A DNA stretch of 64,000 nt from Ardenticatenales bacterium (lineage in GTDB: Bacteria > Chloroflexota > Anaerolineae > Epilineales > Epilineaceae): NCBI GenBank assembly GCA_020853525.1, contig JADYYS010000026.1, positions 62,001 through 126,000 on the forward strand, in the 5' to 3' direction. The stretch's first letter is position 1. Each line of letters opens with the position of its first letter. The notes below the pieces were generated by a model that saw only the letters and a list, made by a program, of their open reading frames with translations, made no database searches and was not told the DNA's origin. The translations under genes were made by a program, and so were the position numbers. Shown here piece after piece: positions 41,752-51,077 of the stretch.

Positions 41752-42528
41752 CTAGCGCGCCAGGTACCCGCCATCGACGTTCAGCGTCGTGCCGGTGACG
41801 AACGCCGAGGCGTCCGATGCCAGCCACACGACGGCCTCGGCGATCTCTTCCGGCAAACCGAGGCGGTTCATCGGATGGCGGCTGGCCAGCTTGGCCTGCG
41901 CCGCCTCGTCGAACGGGATGCCGCTCTTGGACAGGATCGGCGTCACCACGAAGCCGGGCGCGACGGCGTTCACGCGCACGCCGGCGCCGGCATACTCCAG
42001 CGCGCCGGTCTGCGTCAGGCCGATGACGCCGTGCTTGGAGGCCACGTACGGCGCCGCCCCGTTCAAGCCGACGTGTCCGGCGATCGAGGCGATGTTGATG
42101 ATCGAGCCGCCGTTCCCGTGCCCCGCCATCGCCTGCAGCTCGGCGCGCATGCACAGGAAGACGCCCGTCAGGTCGATCGCCACGACCTTGTTCCACTCGT
42201 CGAGCGGGTAGTCGCCGATCTTGGCCGCCGCGCCGGCGATCCCGGCGCAGTTGCACGCCGCGCGCAGCTCGCCGATCGCGCTTGCCTGGTCGATCATCGC
42301 TTGTACGCTGGCCTCGTCCGTCACGTCGGCAACGATCGGCGTGCAGCACCCGCCGGCCTGGCGGATGAGGGCGGTCGTTTCTTCGACGGCGGCGGCGGAG
42401 ATGTCGGCTGCCGCCACGCACGCGCCGGCGCGCGCAAACGCCTGCGCCGTCGCCCGGCCGATGCCGCTGCCGGCGCCGGTGACGAGCGCAACTCCGTTTT
42501 CCAGACTGGACTTCGTCGATCCGGACAT
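41752..42528 (-). CDS. Short-chain dehydrogenase/reductase
   Basis: 258 residues, typical classical SDR. NAD(P) motif LVTGAGSGIGRATAQAFARA near 16-35, ADVTD, CNCAGIAGAA (NNAG motif with Cys in the second position), catalytic Ser in NIASIAG, YVASKHG (Tyr and Lys), and VNAVAPGFVVTPI. Ends TTLNVDGGYLAR. The Asp in AAADIS after strand 2 suggests NAD rather than NADP. The substrate is unknown. The ATG at 42528 has GGGGGA upstream. Preceded by its own promoter and a ~165-nt leader; cinA follows in the same direction. Confidence 0.92.
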   Translation of the reverse strand: MSGSTKSSLENGVALVTGAGSGIGRATAQAFARAGACVAAADISAAAVEETTALIRQAGGCCTPIVADVTDEASVQAMIDQASAIGELRAACNCAGIAGAAAKIGDYPLDEWNKVVAIDLTGVFLCMRAELQAMAGHGNGGSIINIASIAGHVGLNGAAPYVASKHGVIGLTQTGALEYAGAGVRVNAVAPGFVVTPILSKSGIPFDEAAQAKLASRHPMNRLGLPEEIAEAVVWLASDASAFVTGTTLNVDGGYLAR

Positions 42529-42829
42529 CGTGAATCCCCCTGCGTCGGACACGGCGCGCCCAAGCTGACGAGGCGCGCAGATGGTGTTGTCGTGCGAATG
42601 GGCGGCGTGCGTCCCGGCGGGGCAGCATGCGGCCCGGCTGGCGTGGCTTGGCCGCGCGCGGGGCCGGGCCGGACGTGTCTGCTGCGGCGAGACGGAGCGG
42701 AGCATAACGCGGCGGGCGGGTTTTTCCAAGAACGCGTCGAGCGAACACGATCGCCGCGTGGCGCTGCATCGAACCGCAGCGTCGGGCGGGAGCGGAGCGA
42801 GCGCCGGCGGCTGAGCGACGCCGCCGAGG
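42529..42829 (-). promoter_or_regulatory. 301-bp upstream region with promoter of the SDR gene
   Basis: Minus-strand TTGGAA (42724-42729), 17-bp spacer, TATGCT (42701-42706). The predicted leader of about 165 nt contains a perfect 7-bp stem GCGCGCC/GGCGCGC near 42556-42581 close to the start codon, which could affect translation. No coding frame is convincing. Confidence 0.55.
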
Positions 42830-43693
42830 TCAACTCCCCTCGTCAACGCCCTCCTCAACCCCCCGCCACACCCGCTCCGTCCACCCGCGCACGTCGGCTT
42901 CCATGGCCGCGTCGTTCGGCCAGAACGTCGACAGCTGCGACCGGTGGGCCGCGACGGCCGCGACCTTGGCCGCGACGTCGCCATCGCCGACCGCCAGCGT
43001 GTCGTCGACGGCCAGGAGCGACCTCGGTTCGGCGGCGAGCGCGCGGGCCGCGGCGCCGGGGGTGCGGGCGTATGGGTAATCGGCAAAGTACCGGACCGCA
43101 CGGCGGGCCCGCCATGCCGCCAGTTCACCTGCCGCGCGGGCCATGCGGTGGTCGACGTGCCCGCCGATCGCCAGCGGGACGAGCCACCGCACGTCCGGCG
43201 CCAGCGGGCCGATGCCGGCCAGCGTCTCGGCCGCCGCCCGGCCGAGCGTCGCCTCGCGACGGTGAGGGGGGCCGAAGAGCGCCGTCTCATCGGCATACGG
43301 CCAGAGCGAGCGGCCGCGGTGATGGATCGTGCGATAGATCGCGTCCGCGACATCCAACGTCCAGCTCTCGGCGCCGAGGATCGCGTTCGCGTGCCGGTCC
43401 TCGGCCCGGCGCGCCTCGACGACGGCTGCGGCATCGCCCCACTGCGCGCCGGCGGCCACGGCCCAGCGGGCGTGGTGGGCCGCGGCGAACGGCGAGAGCG
43501 GACCCGGCGCGGGCGCGCCGCCGCACAGCGTGGCCACGACGACGCGCTGCCCGTCGGCGGTCCAGCGGTGGAGCGCCGCACCGAGCGAGAGCGCGGCGTC
43601 GTCGAAGTGGGGCGAGAGGACGACGACGTCGATCGGGCCGTCGCTCGCTGCGTCCGGTGCGGCAAGCGACACGACGGCACGTGGGCTCATCAT
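42830..43693 (-). CDS. PIG-L family deacetylase
   Basis: 287 residues from ATG 43693 (the next codon is also ATG). Zinc site of the PIG-L/MshB family: VVVLSPHFDDAALSLG near 25-40 (usual HPDDE; here HFDDA, keeping His and both Asp) and IGGHVDHRMAR (HxDH). Intervening TLCGGAP, AAHHARW and RRAEDRHANAILGA fit the fold. Members remove N-acetyl groups from GlcNAc-type sugars in glycolipid, mycothiol- or bacillithiol-like pathways; the substrate here is unknown. Divergent from the M28 peptidase gene with 196 bp between. Confidence 0.88.
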   Translation of the reverse strand: MMSPRAVVSLAAPDAASDGPIDVVVLSPHFDDAALSLGAALHRWTADGQRVVVATLCGGAPAPGPLSPFAAAHHARWAVAAGAQWGDAAAVVEARRAEDRHANAILGAESWTLDVADAIYRTIHHRGRSLWPYADETALFGPPHRREATLGRAAAETLAGIGPLAPDVRWLVPLAIGGHVDHRMARAAGELAAWRARRAVRYFADYPYARTPGAAARALAAEPRSLLAVDDTLAVGDGDVAAKVAAVAAHRSQLSTFWPNDAAMEADVRGWTERVWRGVEEGVDEGS

Positions 43694-43876
43694 GAACGTC
43701 GCCGGCGCCGTGCGGTCGACGCCGGTCGGATGCGCCTCGCGCGGATGGTCGATGCGCGGATGGCCGATGGTGGTTGCAGGACCGGTTGCGCCGCCACGGC
43801 TCTCCCCCCGGCAGGCACGACGACGATGCGGCCGAAATCTTAGCGCGTCCTCACCGGAGACGATGCGTTCGCACCG

Positions 43877-43882
43877 TATAAT
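43877..43882 (+). promoter_or_regulatory. -10 box of the M28 peptidase gene, leaderless arrangement
   Basis: A perfect TATAAT ends 7 nt before ATG 43890, exactly as at tsaE. No ribosome-binding site. Confidence 0.7.
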
Positions 43883-43889
43883 CGCCGCC

Positions 43890-45536
43890 ATGCCGATCAT
43901 CGAGGACCTGCGGACACCACGACCGACCGCCCCGCTGCCGGCTCGTCGCCGCGTCGCCGCGCGATCCGCCGCGCTTGCCGCCGCCGCCCTCGCCGTCGCC
44001 GCCGGCTGCCGCGGCGCTCCTGCACCCGAAGAGCGCGCTGAGTCGACGGCCGCCAGCGTCGTCGCCGGCACGCCCGAGGCGCCGGTTGCGCCGGGTGCGC
44101 TGCCGACGTACACGCTCGGCCCGCCGGGCGTCGTGAGCCCACCGACGGCGGGCAGCGCTGCCGGATCGTCCGTTGCGCCGGGGGGCGGTGGGGTGGCGCT
44201 TCCATCCAACGGCAACCCCCTGCCGGCCGAAGGGCTGCCGGCGCCGACGCCGCGCCCGAGCGCGGCGGTGGCCGCGGAGGGCCCGCCGCCGACGGATCCG
44301 GCGATCGTCGACCTGATGGGCGCCGTCTCGGCGGACCGCTTGCGCGCCGACGTCGCCAAGTTGGCCTCGTTCGGCACGCGCCATGCGCTCTCGAGTCCCG
44401 AGGGCGGCGCACGCGGCGTCGGGGCGGCGCGGCAGTGGCTGCGCGAGAGCTTCGAGCAGATCGGGCGCGGTTCGGCCAGCCAGATCGTGGCCCAGGCCGA
44501 ACCCTTCCCGCTGACGTTTGCCGGACGCTCGACGGAGCAGCAGAACGTCGTGGCCACCCTGACCGGCATCGGGCGCGACAAGCGGTTCGTCTACGTCGTC
44601 GCCCACTACGACTCCCGTACGACCGCCCAGGACGACGGGGCGAGCGACGCGCCCGGCGCTTCCGACAACGGGTCGGGCACGGCGGCGCTCCTCGAGCTGG
44701 CGCGGGTCATGGGCCGACGGCAGTGGGACGCCACGGTGCGGCTGCTGGCGACCGCGGCCAAGGAGGAGGGCCAGTTCGGCGCCAAGCACCATGCGGCCCA
44801 CGCACGCGCGCTCGGCCTCGGGATCGTCGCCGTGCTGAACAACGACATCGTCGGCGGCGCGGCCGGCGCCGGTGGGGCGCGGCAGCCGGCGAGCGTGCGC
44901 GCCTTCTCTGCCGGCGCGGACGAAGGGCCTTCCCGGCGCCTGGCGCGCTACGCGGCCGTCATCGCCGGACGCTACGCCGGCGCGCTGGCGTCGCCCGCCG
45001 GGCCGCTGGCCGTGGCGCCCGTTCCGACGGCGGACATCGATGCCGAAGGCGGGGATCACCTGGCCTTCACGGATGCCGGCTTCCCGGCGATCCGTCTGAT
45101 GGACGCCGTCGAGGATGCGGCCCGCCGGCACGCTGCCTCCGACACCGCCGACCGTCTCGACCCGGCCCACCACGCCGCCGTCGTCCGGCTGAACGTCGCC
45201 GTCATCGCCAACTTGGCCCTCGCGCCGGTCGGCGAGGCGGCGGCGCCGCGGCTCGTGGTGGAGGCGGGGACGGCCGGGACGGGGGCGGGGGCGTCGGGAG
45301 CCGCGGGAGGGGAGCGCTTGCGGGTCACGTGGGATGCGCTCGCGAATCCCGACATCAAAGGCTACTACGTCGCCTGGCGCCTGGCGGGCGAAGCGGTGTA
45401 CCGTGCCGTCCAGTGGTCACCGGGCGTCGAGGCGGTGATCGACGGCGTGCCGGCGGGGGCGGAGGTGCGGGTGGCGGTGGCGGGGAGCGATGATCTCGGT
45501 CACATGGGGGTGTTTGGGGCGGAAGGGGGGCGGTAG
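43890..45536 (+). CDS. M28-family zinc aminopeptidase, lipoprotein
   Basis: 548 residues. An arginine-rich start (RRRVAARS) and hydrophobic stretch end in lipobox AVAAGC (Cys 40), then a long Pro/Ala linker to about 150. The M28 domain follows: VYVVAHYDSR (zinc His), DDGASDAPGASDNGSGTAALLE (Asp bridging both zincs), ATAAKEEGQFGAKHHA (general base and zinc Glu), VLNNDIVGG and DAEGGDHLAFTDAGFPAIR (last His). A C-terminal fibronectin-III-like domain (RVTWDALANPDIKGYYVAWR) occupies about 470-548. Acts outside the membrane on peptides, probably from the amino end. Start codon placed by the TATAAT box and signal peptide. Confidence 0.9.
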   Translation: MPIIEDLRTPRPTAPLPARRRVAARSAALAAAALAVAAGCRGAPAPEERAESTAASVVAGTPEAPVAPGALPTYTLGPPGVVSPPTAGSAAGSSVAPGGGGVALPSNGNPLPAEGLPAPTPRPSAAVAAEGPPPTDPAIVDLMGAVSADRLRADVAKLASFGTRHALSSPEGGARGVGAARQWLRESFEQIGRGSASQIVAQAEPFPLTFAGRSTEQQNVVATLTGIGRDKRFVYVVAHYDSRTTAQDDGASDAPGASDNGSGTAALLELARVMGRRQWDATVRLLATAAKEEGQFGAKHHAAHARALGLGIVAVLNNDIVGGAAGAGGARQPASVRAFSAGADEGPSRRLARYAAVIAGRYAGALASPAGPLAVAPVPTADIDAEGGDHLAFTDAGFPAIRLMDAVEDAARRHAASDTADRLDPAHHAAVVRLNVAVIANLALAPVGEAAAPRLVVEAGTAGTGAGASGAAGGERLRVTWDALANPDIKGYYVAWRLAGEAVYRAVQWSPGVEAVIDGVPAGAEVRVAVAGSDDLGHMGVFGAEGGR

Positions 45537-45552
45537 GCACATCGGCGGATCG

Positions 45553-46455
45553 CTACGCTGATCGCCTCCCCAACCACCGCAGCACCCCGTCCACGCTCAC
45601 CCCGAACGGGTTCGCCGCCTCGAACCGCGCCAACTCCGCCGCGTCCACGCCCGCCTCCAACGCCCGTGCCCGCGACCACTCGACATAATGGCTCAATATC
45701 GCGTCGCGATCGGCACCCTCGGCCTGCCGCGCGCCGATGAAGGCGACGACGTCGCTCAGCTCCTCGCGCAGGCGCTCGAAGTGCCATCGGCCGTCCGCGA
45801 CCGCGCCGAAGTGGGTCAGGTAGAGCGTCGTCGCCGGCAGGGCATCGCACTCCGCGACCAGTCGGTCCATCGTCGCCCGCCATGCGTCGGGATCGAACTC
45901 CGGCGGCACCGCCGGCACGGCCACCAGCCGGCTGCCCGGCAGCCGCACGCCCCCCGCATCGCCCGTGAACAGCGCGTCGCCGACGCGCCAGGCGTGGTGG
46001 TGCTTGGCGTGGCCGGGCGTGGCGATCGCGCGGAACGTGAGCCCGGCCACCGCGACGGTCGCGCCGTCCTCGACCGCGATCACCCGATCGGCGGGCGCCG
46101 GCAGAATGTCGCCCCACAGCCGGTCCATCGCGTCGCCGTAGATCCGCGTCGCGCTGGCGATGAGGCGCGACGGGTCGACGAGGTGCGGCGCGCCGACGGG
46201 GTGGACGTGGATCGGCACGCCCTGCCGCGCCAGCCATCCCGCCGCGCCGGCATGGTCGAGGTGGATGTGCGTCACCAGCACGCCGGCCAGCTCGGCCGGA
46301 TGGACGCCGAGCGCCGCCAGCCCTTCGACGAGCGCCGGCAGTGTCGATCCGGGCCCGGTCTCGACGAGCGCCCACCCGTCCGGCCCTTCGACGGCGAACG
46401 CGGCGACGGCGTGGTCGAGGGCCATGAAGTTCAGGTCGAGGATGTGAACGCGCAC
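45553..46455 (-). CDS. Metallo-beta-lactamase-fold hydrolase
   Basis: 300 residues, GTG start with GAGGGAAA upstream. Zinc-binding motifs of the MBL fold: LVTHIHLDHAGAAGWLA (HxHxDH, near 61-67), PGHAKHHHAWRVG (third His), LFTGDAGG (bridging Asp) and YLTHFGAV (last His). The order and the C-terminal helical part (HFERLREELSDVVAFI) recall the glyoxalase-II-like/YflN group, so a small thioester, lactone or phosphoester substrate is likely. Divergent from the DUF4230 gene with 66 bp between. Confidence 0.9.
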   Translation of the reverse strand: MRVHILDLNFMALDHAVAAFAVEGPDGWALVETGPGSTLPALVEGLAALGVHPAELAGVLVTHIHLDHAGAAGWLARQGVPIHVHPVGAPHLVDPSRLIASATRIYGDAMDRLWGDILPAPADRVIAVEDGATVAVAGLTFRAIATPGHAKHHHAWRVGDALFTGDAGGVRLPGSRLVAVPAVPPEFDPDAWRATMDRLVAECDALPATTLYLTHFGAVADGRWHFERLREELSDVVAFIGARQAEGADRDAILSHYVEWSRARALEAGVDAAELARFEAANPFGVSVDGVLRWLGRRSA

Positions 46456-46509
46456 GGGTTTCCCTCGTCATCCGGCCGACGGAAGCTAGCCGCGCGGCCG
46501 CGGGCCGCC

Positions 46510-46515
46510 TATTCT
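46510..46515 (+). promoter_or_regulatory. -10 box of the DUF4230 gene, leaderless arrangement
   Basis: TATTCT ends 6 nt before ATG 46522. No ribosome-binding site. Confidence 0.55.
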
Positions 46516-46521
46516 AGTGCG

Positions 46522-47364
46522 ATGACGACCGACGATCCCTCCGAACACCGTCCGCCAACCCTCCGCAGCACGCCGCCGCGCGCGTCGACGCTGTCGCGAC
46601 AGCGCTCGCCCGAGGATGACGTGCCGCACGCGTCGCGCCTGCCGCGCACCGGCCGCTCGTGGCCCGTCATCGCGGCGGCCGTCTTCGTCGCGGGCGTCGG
46701 TGCGATCCTCGTCGTCGCCGCGCTGATCCTCTACGGCCTGTACCGCCGCGGCGACGCGTTCCTCGACGATGTCTCGAACGCGTTCAGCCCGCGGCCGAAC
46801 CCGACGCCGGCGCTGACCGCCAAGGCCGTCATCGTCGAGCGGCTGCAGGAGGCGGCCGAGTTGACGACGATGGTCTACACGCTCGAGACCGTCGTCTCGG
46901 AGTCGCAGTCCCGCGAGATCGGCGGCTTCACGATCGGCTCGACCGAGCTGCTCTACATCGCCAACGGCCAGGTCCGGGCCGGCGTCGACTTGTCCAAGTT
47001 GCGAGAGGGCGATCTCGACATCGAACGCCGCTCGGGCGAACCGTTCGGGCCGGAAGCCGAGTCCGTGACCGTCGAACTCCCGGCGCCGGAGATCCTCGGC
47101 GCCGCGCTCGACGTCGAACGCTCCCGCGTCTACGACCTGCGCCGCAGCCTCTTCGGCCCGGTCGACCCCGACCTCCAGTCCCGCGCCGAGCGCTACGCCC
47201 TCACCCGCATCGTGGAGGGCGCCTGCGAGGCCGACGTGTTGGCGCAGGCGAACGAACGGGCGTCCACCGCCGTCCGCGCCGTCCTCGAGGCGGCCGGCGC
47301 GGGCGACGTAACCGTCCGGACGCGCCCCCCCGGGCCATGCCGATGGCCACCAACGCCCCCGTGA
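46522..47364 (+). CDS. Membrane-anchored DUF4230 protein
   Basis: 280 residues: a disordered Arg/Pro/Ser-rich cytoplasmic N-terminus, one membrane helix at about 49-73 (VIAAAVFVAGVGAILVVAAL), then an outside domain matching DUF4230 (IVERLQEAAELTTMVYTLET, LLYIANGQVRAGVDLSKLRE, VELPAPEILGAALD, RVYDLRRSLFGP and a C-terminal helix LARIVEGACEADVLAQANE-like). The function of the family is unknown. The last 17 residues are Pro/Arg-rich. It converges with efp; no clear terminator is visible in the 62-bp gap. Confidence 0.8.
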   Translation: MTTDDPSEHRPPTLRSTPPRASTLSRQRSPEDDVPHASRLPRTGRSWPVIAAAVFVAGVGAILVVAALILYGLYRRGDAFLDDVSNAFSPRPNPTPALTAKAVIVERLQEAAELTTMVYTLETVVSESQSREIGGFTIGSTELLYIANGQVRAGVDLSKLREGDLDIERRSGEPFGPEAESVTVELPAPEILGAALDVERSRVYDLRRSLFGPVDPDLQSRAERYALTRIVEGACEADVLAQANERASTAVRAVLEAAGAGDVTVRTRPPGPCRWPPTPP

Positions 47365-47426
47365 CACCTCCACCCACGGCCCAGCGTCATGGGGGTGGGA
47401 TCATGGGCGAGGCATCGAGGACGGGA

Positions 47427-47993
47427 CTACGCTCCCTTGACCCGCGTCACGTACGCTCCGGTCCGCGTGTCGATTCGCAGGATCGACCCCGTCTCGACGA
47501 AGAACGGTACGTTCACCATCACGCCGTTCGCCAGCTTGACCGGCTTCGTGCCGCCCGAGGACGTGTCGCCCTTGAATCCGGGCGGCGCCTCGGTCACCTC
47601 GATGTCGACGGTCGTCGGGAGCTCGATCCGGATCGCCTTGCCTTCGTGCATCGCCAGCTGCAGCTCCATGTTCTCGATGAGCCACGGCGCGGCGTCGCCG
47701 ATCTGATCGCGCGGCACGACGGGCTGCTCGAAGCTCTCGAGGTCCATGAAGTGGAACAGGTCGCCGTCGGTGTAGAGGAATTGCACGCGGCGGTTCTCCA
47801 GCCGGATGTCCTGAAGGCGCTCGTTTGAGTTGAACGAGCGCTCGAACTGGGCGCCGCTATCGAGGTTGCGGATCTTGGCCTTGACGGTTGCGCCGCCGCG
47901 GCCCATCTTGATCAGGCTCTGGTCGATACACTCGTACAAGGCGCCGTCCAAGTCGACGACCATTCCCCGGCGCAGTTGAGCGGCTTCGATCAT
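47427..47993 (-). CDS. efp: Translation elongation factor P
   Basis: 188 residues, standard three-domain EF-P that relieves ribosome stalling at polyproline. N-domain LRRGMVVDLDGALYECID, tip loop KMGRGGATVKAKIRNL; domains II/III include FMDLESFEQPVV, LPTTVDIEVTEAPPGFKGDT and GVMVNVPFFVETGSILRIDTRTGAY. The residue at the tip (position 32) is Arg, not Lys, so lysylation by EpmA would not apply. Proline-rich proteins in the window (the PP2C stalk, the polymerase linker) are likely clients. It lies 53 bp downstream of the DinG-like gene, with a possible own promoter in the gap. Confidence 0.95.
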   Translation of the reverse strand: MIEAAQLRRGMVVDLDGALYECIDQSLIKMGRGGATVKAKIRNLDSGAQFERSFNSNERLQDIRLENRRVQFLYTDGDLFHFMDLESFEQPVVPRDQIGDAAPWLIENMELQLAMHEGKAIRIELPTTVDIEVTEAPPGFKGDTSSGGTKPVKLANGVMVNVPFFVETGSILRIDTRTGAYVTRVKGA

Positions 47994-48046
47994 CGTCCAT
48001 CCATCCCTTCGTCATCGAATCCGCACAACTTTACAGGACAGGCGCC

Positions 48047-50863
48047 TCACGACGCCAGATTCGCGACGGCGCCCGCCGCGCGGCCATCGGTCGCCTCCGT
48101 CGCCATCCAATCGTGGGCGATGAACGCCAGATCGGCCAGCGGCGCGCGGCGGCGGGTCATCTCCGGCAGCGCGTCGAGGAACGTGCTGCCGTAGCGCTTC
48201 GTCATGACCCGGCCGTCGAGGACGGCGATGATGCCACGGTCGGCGCGGGTGCGGATCAGCCGGCCGACGCCCTGGCGGAAGCGGAGGAGCGCCTGCGGGA
48301 TCGAGAGATCGTTGAACGCGTCGTCCAGTCGCTCGGAGCGCGCGGCGAACAGCGGGTCGGTCGGGACGTCGAACGGCAGGCGGGTGATCACGAGGCAGCT
48401 GAGCGCTTCGCCGGGGATGTCGATGCCCTCCCAGAACGAGCGCGTGCCGAGCAGCATCGTCGGCGTCTCGGGGTCGACGAACGTGCCGAGCAGCGTGTTG
48501 CGCGAGCCGTCCAGCCCTTGGCCGATCACCGTGACCCCGGCGTCGCCGAGCGGCGAGCGAATCGCGTGGTAGGTCTCGCGGAGCGAGGCGTGCGACGTGA
48601 AGAGGACCATCGTCCGCCCGCGCATCGCCGTTCCGAGCGCAATGAGCGCGCGGTCGAGGGCGCGCTGGTGGTCCGGCCGATTCGGCTCGGGCATGTCCGT
48701 CGGGACGTAGAGGAGCGCCTGGCGCTCGTAGTCGAACGGGCTCTCGACGACGAGATCGGCCGCGTCCGGTAGCTGGAGCCGATCGCGGGCAAAGTCGAAG
48801 TCGGGCGCCCGGAGCGTGGCCGAGGTGAGGACGAGCGTCTCCTTGTCGGCAAACAGCTGCCGCGCCAGCGTCGGCCCAACCTCCAGCGGCGCCACGTGCA
48901 GCGCCTGCCGCCCCTGGCCGTCGGCGGCGGCCCAGACCACGTCGTCACCCCGCGGAGCGGCGACGGCGCGGTCGAGGCCCTCGATGAGCGTCTCGAGCGC
49001 GCCGAGGGCGTCGCGCAGGTCGGCGACGATCGGGTCACCATCCGCCAGGTCGCCTTCGATCGCCACGATGCCGCCGAGCAGGCGCCGGCCGGCATCGTGC
49101 ATCGCCGCCAGCGCCGTGCGCGCGTCGTCCCAGGCCAGCTCGACGGCCGACCAGTCCGGGCTGTGGCGGACGGCCTCGGTGATCCGCTTGTCGACGATCC
49201 GGCGCTCGTCCGTCACCTGGAGGAACTCCGCGAGCGCGTCGAACAGCCGGCCGACGCCGGCATCGGCGTCCGCGCGGCCGCCGGTCATGCGCGCCAGCTG
49301 ATCCAGCAGAGCCGAGGCGGCGGCGCGCGTGATCGGCGCCATCCGCAACAGCTCGAGCGCCGTCGTCAGACGCGTGGCCAGGGTGCCGCGGCTCTTGGCT
49401 GCCAGTGCCGCCACGGCATCCTGCAGCTGCGTCCGCCCGGCCGAGAAGCTGAGCACGTCGGTGGCGACGTCCTCCAAGTGGTGCGCCTCGTCGATGATCA
49501 GGTGCTTGTAGGGCGGCAGGATTCCGCGGCCGCTGTCGGCCTGCACCATGTCGCTCGCCAGCAGCGCGTGGTTGACCACGACGATGTGGCTGGCGAAGGC
49601 GCGGCTGCGGGCGCGGTGGAGCCAGCACTCGCCGCGGGCGGCGTAGGCGCAGCGGTCGCCCGTGCATGCACCGCCGTCGGCGCAGAGCTGCCGCCACGTG
49701 CGCTCGTCCTCGGGCCGCAGCGCGAGCTCGACGCGGTCGCCGGTCGTGGTGGTCGGTGCCCAGACGAGCACCTTGGCCAAGGCGCGCACGGTCTCGGCAT
49801 CCAGGTCGTCGCGTTGGAGGAGCGTGTCGAGCCGGCTGCGACAGAGGTAGTTGTCCCGTCCTTTGAGCATCGCAAAGCGCAGCCCGTCGTCCGTGAGCGA
49901 CCGCACGAGCGGCAGGTCCTTGGAGACGAGCTGATCCTGCAGTGTGATCGTATGGGTGCTGACGATGACCGGGCAGCCGTTCGCCAGCGCATAGGCGGCC
50001 GCCGGGAGGAGGTAGGCAAGGCTCTTGCCGGTGCCGGTTCCGGCCTCGATGAGCACTTGGTCGCCATCGTTCAGCGCCCGCACGACCTCGGCCAGCATCG
50101 CCTGCTGGCCGGGCCGATCCTCGTACGCGGTCAAGGAGCTCGCCAGCGCCCCGCTCGGCGCGAGCAGGGCGCCCACCGTGGCGGCGTCGATCTCGACGCG
50201 GCGCGGGCTGCTCTTCAGCGCGGCGCCAAGCGAAGCCGACCCGATCTGGCGCGGCATGGCGGCGGGCAGCGGGTCGGCCGCGGCGGCGATGAACACGCGA
50301 CCGGAGCCCCAACGCGTGCGCGTCGACAGGCGCTCGATGGCGGTCAAGGTGGCCGGCGGGAGGCGCCGGGCGCGCTCGACGAGCGCTTCGAACAGCGCGC
50401 GGCTCGTTCGGGCGTCGGGCAGGGCGCGGTGGTTGGGGTCGCCGTCGAGGGCGAGGAACGCCGCCAGATGGCCGAGGCTGAAGCGGCGGGCTTCCGGGAC
50501 GAGGATCGTCGCCAACTCGTGCGTGTCGATCGCATCGCCCGGCGGCGTCCATCCGGCGCGCTTGAGGAATCCGAGGTCGAAGCCCACGTTGTGCCCGACG
50601 ACGGGCGCCGCCCCGACGAACGCGGTGAGCTCGGCCAGGACCGGGCCGATGGGCGGCGCCTCCACGAGGTCGATCGTGCGAATGCCGGTCAACTGCTCGA
50701 TCCGGTGGGACAGCGCGATGCCTGGTTGAACCAGGGACGTGAACTCGCCGAGGATCCGCCCGTCGGCGAACCTGACCGCGCCGACCTCGATGATCGCGTC
50801 GCGGTCGGCGTTCAGACCCGTGGTTTCGAGGTCGAGGCTGACGTAGGTGGTGGCGGTGGACAT
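48047..50863 (-). CDS. dinG: DinG-like helicase with N-terminal DEDD exonuclease domain
   Basis: 938 residues. Residues 5-170 are a DnaQ-type 3'-5' exonuclease: VSLDLETTGLNADRDAIIEVG, GHNVGFDLGFLKRAG and HRALPDARTS. From about 255 an XPD/DinG superfamily 2 helicase: EDRPGQQAMLAEVV, Walker A LIEAGTGTGKSLAYLLPAA, four Cys for an Fe-S cluster (NYLC, LCADGGACTGDRC, GEC), IIDEAHHLEDVA (DEAH), LTSATLRAPD, GTRSFWEGIDIPG and QGVGRLIRTRADRG. This matches Gram-positive YpvA/DinG-type proteins, which act on structured DNA such as R-loops. ATG 50863 sits 7 nt after TACAAT; the frame is open upstream but without similarity. Confidence 0.92.
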   Translation of the reverse strand: MSTATTYVSLDLETTGLNADRDAIIEVGAVRFADGRILGEFTSLVQPGIALSHRIEQLTGIRTIDLVEAPPIGPVLAELTAFVGAAPVVGHNVGFDLGFLKRAGWTPPGDAIDTHELATILVPEARRFSLGHLAAFLALDGDPNHRALPDARTSRALFEALVERARRLPPATLTAIERLSTRTRWGSGRVFIAAAADPLPAAMPRQIGSASLGAALKSSPRRVEIDAATVGALLAPSGALASSLTAYEDRPGQQAMLAEVVRALNDGDQVLIEAGTGTGKSLAYLLPAAAYALANGCPVIVSTHTITLQDQLVSKDLPLVRSLTDDGLRFAMLKGRDNYLCRSRLDTLLQRDDLDAETVRALAKVLVWAPTTTTGDRVELALRPEDERTWRQLCADGGACTGDRCAYAARGECWLHRARSRAFASHIVVVNHALLASDMVQADSGRGILPPYKHLIIDEAHHLEDVATDVLSFSAGRTQLQDAVAALAAKSRGTLATRLTTALELLRMAPITRAAASALLDQLARMTGGRADADAGVGRLFDALAEFLQVTDERRIVDKRITEAVRHSPDWSAVELAWDDARTALAAMHDAGRRLLGGIVAIEGDLADGDPIVADLRDALGALETLIEGLDRAVAAPRGDDVVWAAADGQGRQALHVAPLEVGPTLARQLFADKETLVLTSATLRAPDFDFARDRLQLPDAADLVVESPFDYERQALLYVPTDMPEPNRPDHQRALDRALIALGTAMRGRTMVLFTSHASLRETYHAIRSPLGDAGVTVIGQGLDGSRNTLLGTFVDPETPTMLLGTRSFWEGIDIPGEALSCLVITRLPFDVPTDPLFAARSERLDDAFNDLSIPQALLRFRQGVGRLIRTRADRGIIAVLDGRVMTKRYGSTFLDALPEMTRRRAPLADLAFIAHDWMATEATDGRAAGAVANLAS

Positions 50864-50870
50864 GGGCGGG

Positions 50871-50876
50871 ATTGTA
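50871..50876 (-). promoter_or_regulatory. -10 box of the DinG-like gene, leaderless arrangement
   Basis: TACAAT on the minus strand, followed by CCCGCCC (7 nt) and the ATG. No ribosome-binding site. Confidence 0.65.
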
Positions 50877-51077
50877 ACAGATGTTCGACGGCACGATGGC
50901 GACGCTGCGACGCCGAACGACCGCCGTGTGCCGCGGATCGCGGCCATGTGCCGGATTCGCGGCGGCGGGGGAACGTGAAGCGCCCATTGGGGTGACACAG
51001 TCGGATGAAGGACGTGCGAGTCCGGCGTGCCGGACCGGAACGACGTCCGGACGCAACCTCGGAAGCAGGAGTCCGCC

